A stretch of 64,000 bases of DNA from MWEI01 sp964600235. GTDB lineage: Bacteria > Desulfobacterota > Desulfomonilia > UBA1062. The stretch covers positions 519,141 to 583,140 of the forward strand of contig CAZRIV010000001.1 of assembly GCA_964600235.1 (NCBI GenBank). The letters run 5' to 3'. Both the position numbers and the translations under genes were made by a program. The notes beneath the pieces were generated by a model that saw only the letters and a program-made list of their open reading frames with translations, had not been told where the DNA came from and ran no database searches. Numbering within the stretch: the stretch's first letter is position 1; the number at the start of each line of letters is the position of its first letter. Positions 62,654 through 64,000 of this stretch are shown here, piece by piece.

Positions 62654-63724
62654 TCAATCCTGGAAGGATGCGCAGTATTCCTCGGTAAAGACCGGTGCCT
62701 GGAATGACTGGTCCATGTGTGTCGAATCCGTTCCATAAACCGCCCTTTTCCCTTCTGCCCCTTTGGCCTTGGTGTACCTCAGGCAGATCCCTGCAGCCAG
62801 ATCCAGTGCCTCATAAGTAATTTTTCCTCTCAAAATGCAAAGGGGGCCCGGAACATCATCTATCCTCAGAAAGACATTGCCATGACAGCTGAGGGTGGAA
62901 ATGATCTCGTTTTCCCTTTCATCCCTCCCCACCAAGAGTATTGTTCCGGTGTCCAATATGAATTTTCTTCCAATAATATCCAGAATACAGTCTTCTTTCG
63001 TTGGGAGTAAAGGGGAATGCCTCATAAGAGTTTTCTTTACCTTGGCGGATATCTGTTTATCCGCGAGCAGACAACCACCCGCGGCGTTTGGAATATCTTC
63101 TTTCCTGATCCCGAACGCCAGGGCTCTACTGATCTGTTCCTTTCTCCCCCTGCCGGTTATTCCCCAAAGCCCTTCTCTTTTCACTATTCCTGCCACTTCC
63201 GGCAATGTTTCTGTCAGATGGAGAGCACATAAGGGTCTTACAAGTAAACCCTTAAGTCCCGATTCCTTTTCAATGATTCTCATGGTATCTGCCCGCTGCG
63301 ACATGGGTCGCTGACCGAGCACTTCACCGGTTATGGCAAACGATGCATCGAATTCTTCAAGGAGTGCCTTGACCTTTCTCAACATACCTATTTTGCAATC
63401 GATACAGGGGTTGAGGTACTTACCGAAACCATGGTCTGGATTGCTCACAATCCGGATCATGTCATCGGAATAATCAATTATGCGTATGTCGATGCCAAAC
63501 TTGTCTCTGTGCACCGCTTTCATCGATTCAGGATCGTTCAGCGCGTCATATCCGAAAAAAGGGGTGCAGAAGTACATGGGTATAACATCCACCCCAAGTG
63601 ATTCCATGAGCCTGACGGCAAGTATACTGTCAAGTCCGCCTGAATACAGAGCTATGCATCGTTTCTGCATCATATGAACTATGCCTGTCTTTTCATTGTG
63701 TACCACATAATGATCTCTAATCAT
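62654..63724 (-). CDS. PP-loop tRNA thiolation-like enzyme with NFACT-R-like domain
   Basis: A 356-residue ATP-pyrophosphatase related to ThiI/MnmA. The PP-loop is ALYSGGLDSILA, followed by NPCIDCKIGML and a conserved ITGEVLGQRPMSQR. A second Cys lies in GGCLLADKQ, so a Cys pair could handle sulfur. The last 100 residues (VFLRIDDVPGPLCILRGKITY, AAGICLRYTKAKG) resemble the NFACT-R/DUF814 RNA-binding module. THUMP and rhodanese domains of ThiI are absent. It probably thiolates tRNA. Start uncertain: ATG at 63724 or the double Met at residues 18-19. It begins the run through queA and tgt to secF. Confidence 0.83.
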   Translation of the reverse strand: MIRDHYVVHNEKTGIVHMMQKRCIALYSGGLDSILAVRLMESLGVDVIPMYFCTPFFGYDALNDPESMKAVHRDKFGIDIRIIDYSDDMIRIVSNPDHGFGKYLNPCIDCKIGMLRKVKALLEEFDASFAITGEVLGQRPMSQRADTMRIIEKESGLKGLLVRPLCALHLTETLPEVAGIVKREGLWGITGRGRKEQISRALAFGIRKEDIPNAAGGCLLADKQISAKVKKTLMRHSPLLPTKEDCILDIIGRKFILDTGTILLVGRDERENEIISTLSCHGNVFLRIDDVPGPLCILRGKITYEALDLAAGICLRYTKAKGAEGKRAVYGTDSTHMDQSFQAPVFTEEYCASFQD

Positions 63725-63797
63725 TCAGGTATTCATCTCGCAGATTTGCAATCAACTGAAAGGCCAAAGGATTATTACAAGCAGTATATGAAAATAA

Positions 63798-63829
63798 AGT
63801 CTATACCCCACTCTCGTGAGGTATAGACT
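63798..63829 (-). terminator. Terminator of the tRNA transcript
   Basis: AGTCTATACC (63798-63807) pairs with GGTATAGACT (63820-63829) around an inner CAC/GTG stem. On the minus strand it lies 4 bases after tRNA-Asp and is followed by TTATTTTC. Confidence 0.88.
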
Positions 63830-63833
63830 ACTT

Positions 63834-63910
<77 letters not shown>

Positions 63911-63927
63911 TTAATCTCTCATCACTA

Positions 63928-64000
63928 TGGTAGGCGGAACAGGGCTTGAACCTGTGACCTTCGGCTTGTAAGGCCGACGCTCTCCCAACTGAGCTACCCG
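63928..64000 (-). tRNA. tRNA-Val (TAC), cut by the window end
   Basis: Minus-strand tRNA missing about 3 bases of the 5' acceptor strand beyond 64000. The anticodon stem GGC-CTTACAA-GCC gives TAC, the T-arm has GGTTCAAGCC, and CCA is encoded at 63928-63930. It is 17 bases upstream of tRNA-Asp and probably shares its transcript. Confidence 0.94.

Overview
The window reads as chromosome of a strictly anaerobic, Gram-negative bacterium of the former Deltaproteobacteria (Desulfobacterota; a Syntrophia- or Syntrophorhabdus-like lineage is my inference, not proven). Support comes from dense two-component and sigma-54 signalling, a type II secretion system, SecD/SecF/YajC, an OmpA-type outer-membrane protein, HDOD and GGDEF proteins, a 2[4Fe-4S] ferredoxin, and a proposed homoserine kinase of the phosphoglycerate-mutase type next to hom. 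Nearly all of the DNA is coding. I see no prophage, transposase gene, rRNA gene or CRISPR array.

Layout. 1-7051 is a signalling block: an NtrB/NtrC-like pair (the kinase is cut by the window start), a well-matched sigma-54 promoter, a lone receiver, a receiver-kinase, a small Cys-rich protein and a PAS kinase. 7392-11331 holds dapF, guaA and a PurF-like protein lacking the N-terminal catalytic cysteine. 11332-11787 is a non-coding patch with a repeat element and a 31-bp hairpin. 11788-19167 (minus strand) has a large GH13 protein, a lytic transglycosylase, an Mrp/ApbC ATPase, a membrane HEAT-repeat protein and a possible tandem ribbon-helix-helix protein. 19270-22061 is the rpsB-tsf-pyrH-frr operon. 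22062-28581 carries metabolic and regulatory singletons. 28782-40080 is one long minus-strand run, murI-fusA-gspC-gspA-TPR-gspD-gspE-radA. 40434-48108 (plus strand) has ompA, a UDP-sugar dehydrogenase, a phosphoesterase, HIT, lapA, lipA, hom and the proposed homoserine kinase. 48161-57291 is mixed: two divergent HDOD genes, rsmI, a PLP decarboxylase, a CoA-transferase/GNAT fusion, a CBS protein and a secreted FN3 protein. 57505-63724 (minus strand) is a translocase and tRNA-modification run: PP-loop enzyme, DUF2065, queA, tgt, yajC, secD, secF. tRNA-Asp and a cut tRNA-Val close the window.

The most unusual signal is non-coding. Two roughly 225-bp elements (11361-11583 and 41675-41900) share similar ends arranged as terminal inverted repeats. 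Each encloses a long perfect hairpin. Five base pairs differ between the two copies, and all five are changed on both arms. Two further very long perfect hairpins (11595-11662 and 22295-22375) share a second motif. I see no coding capacity in either family, so they look like MITE- or REP-like elements with a selected fold. Other leads are the PurF-like protein with Gly in place of Cys, a probably leaderless CoA-transferase/GNAT gene, and a 9-bp dyad upstream of the FN3 gene.
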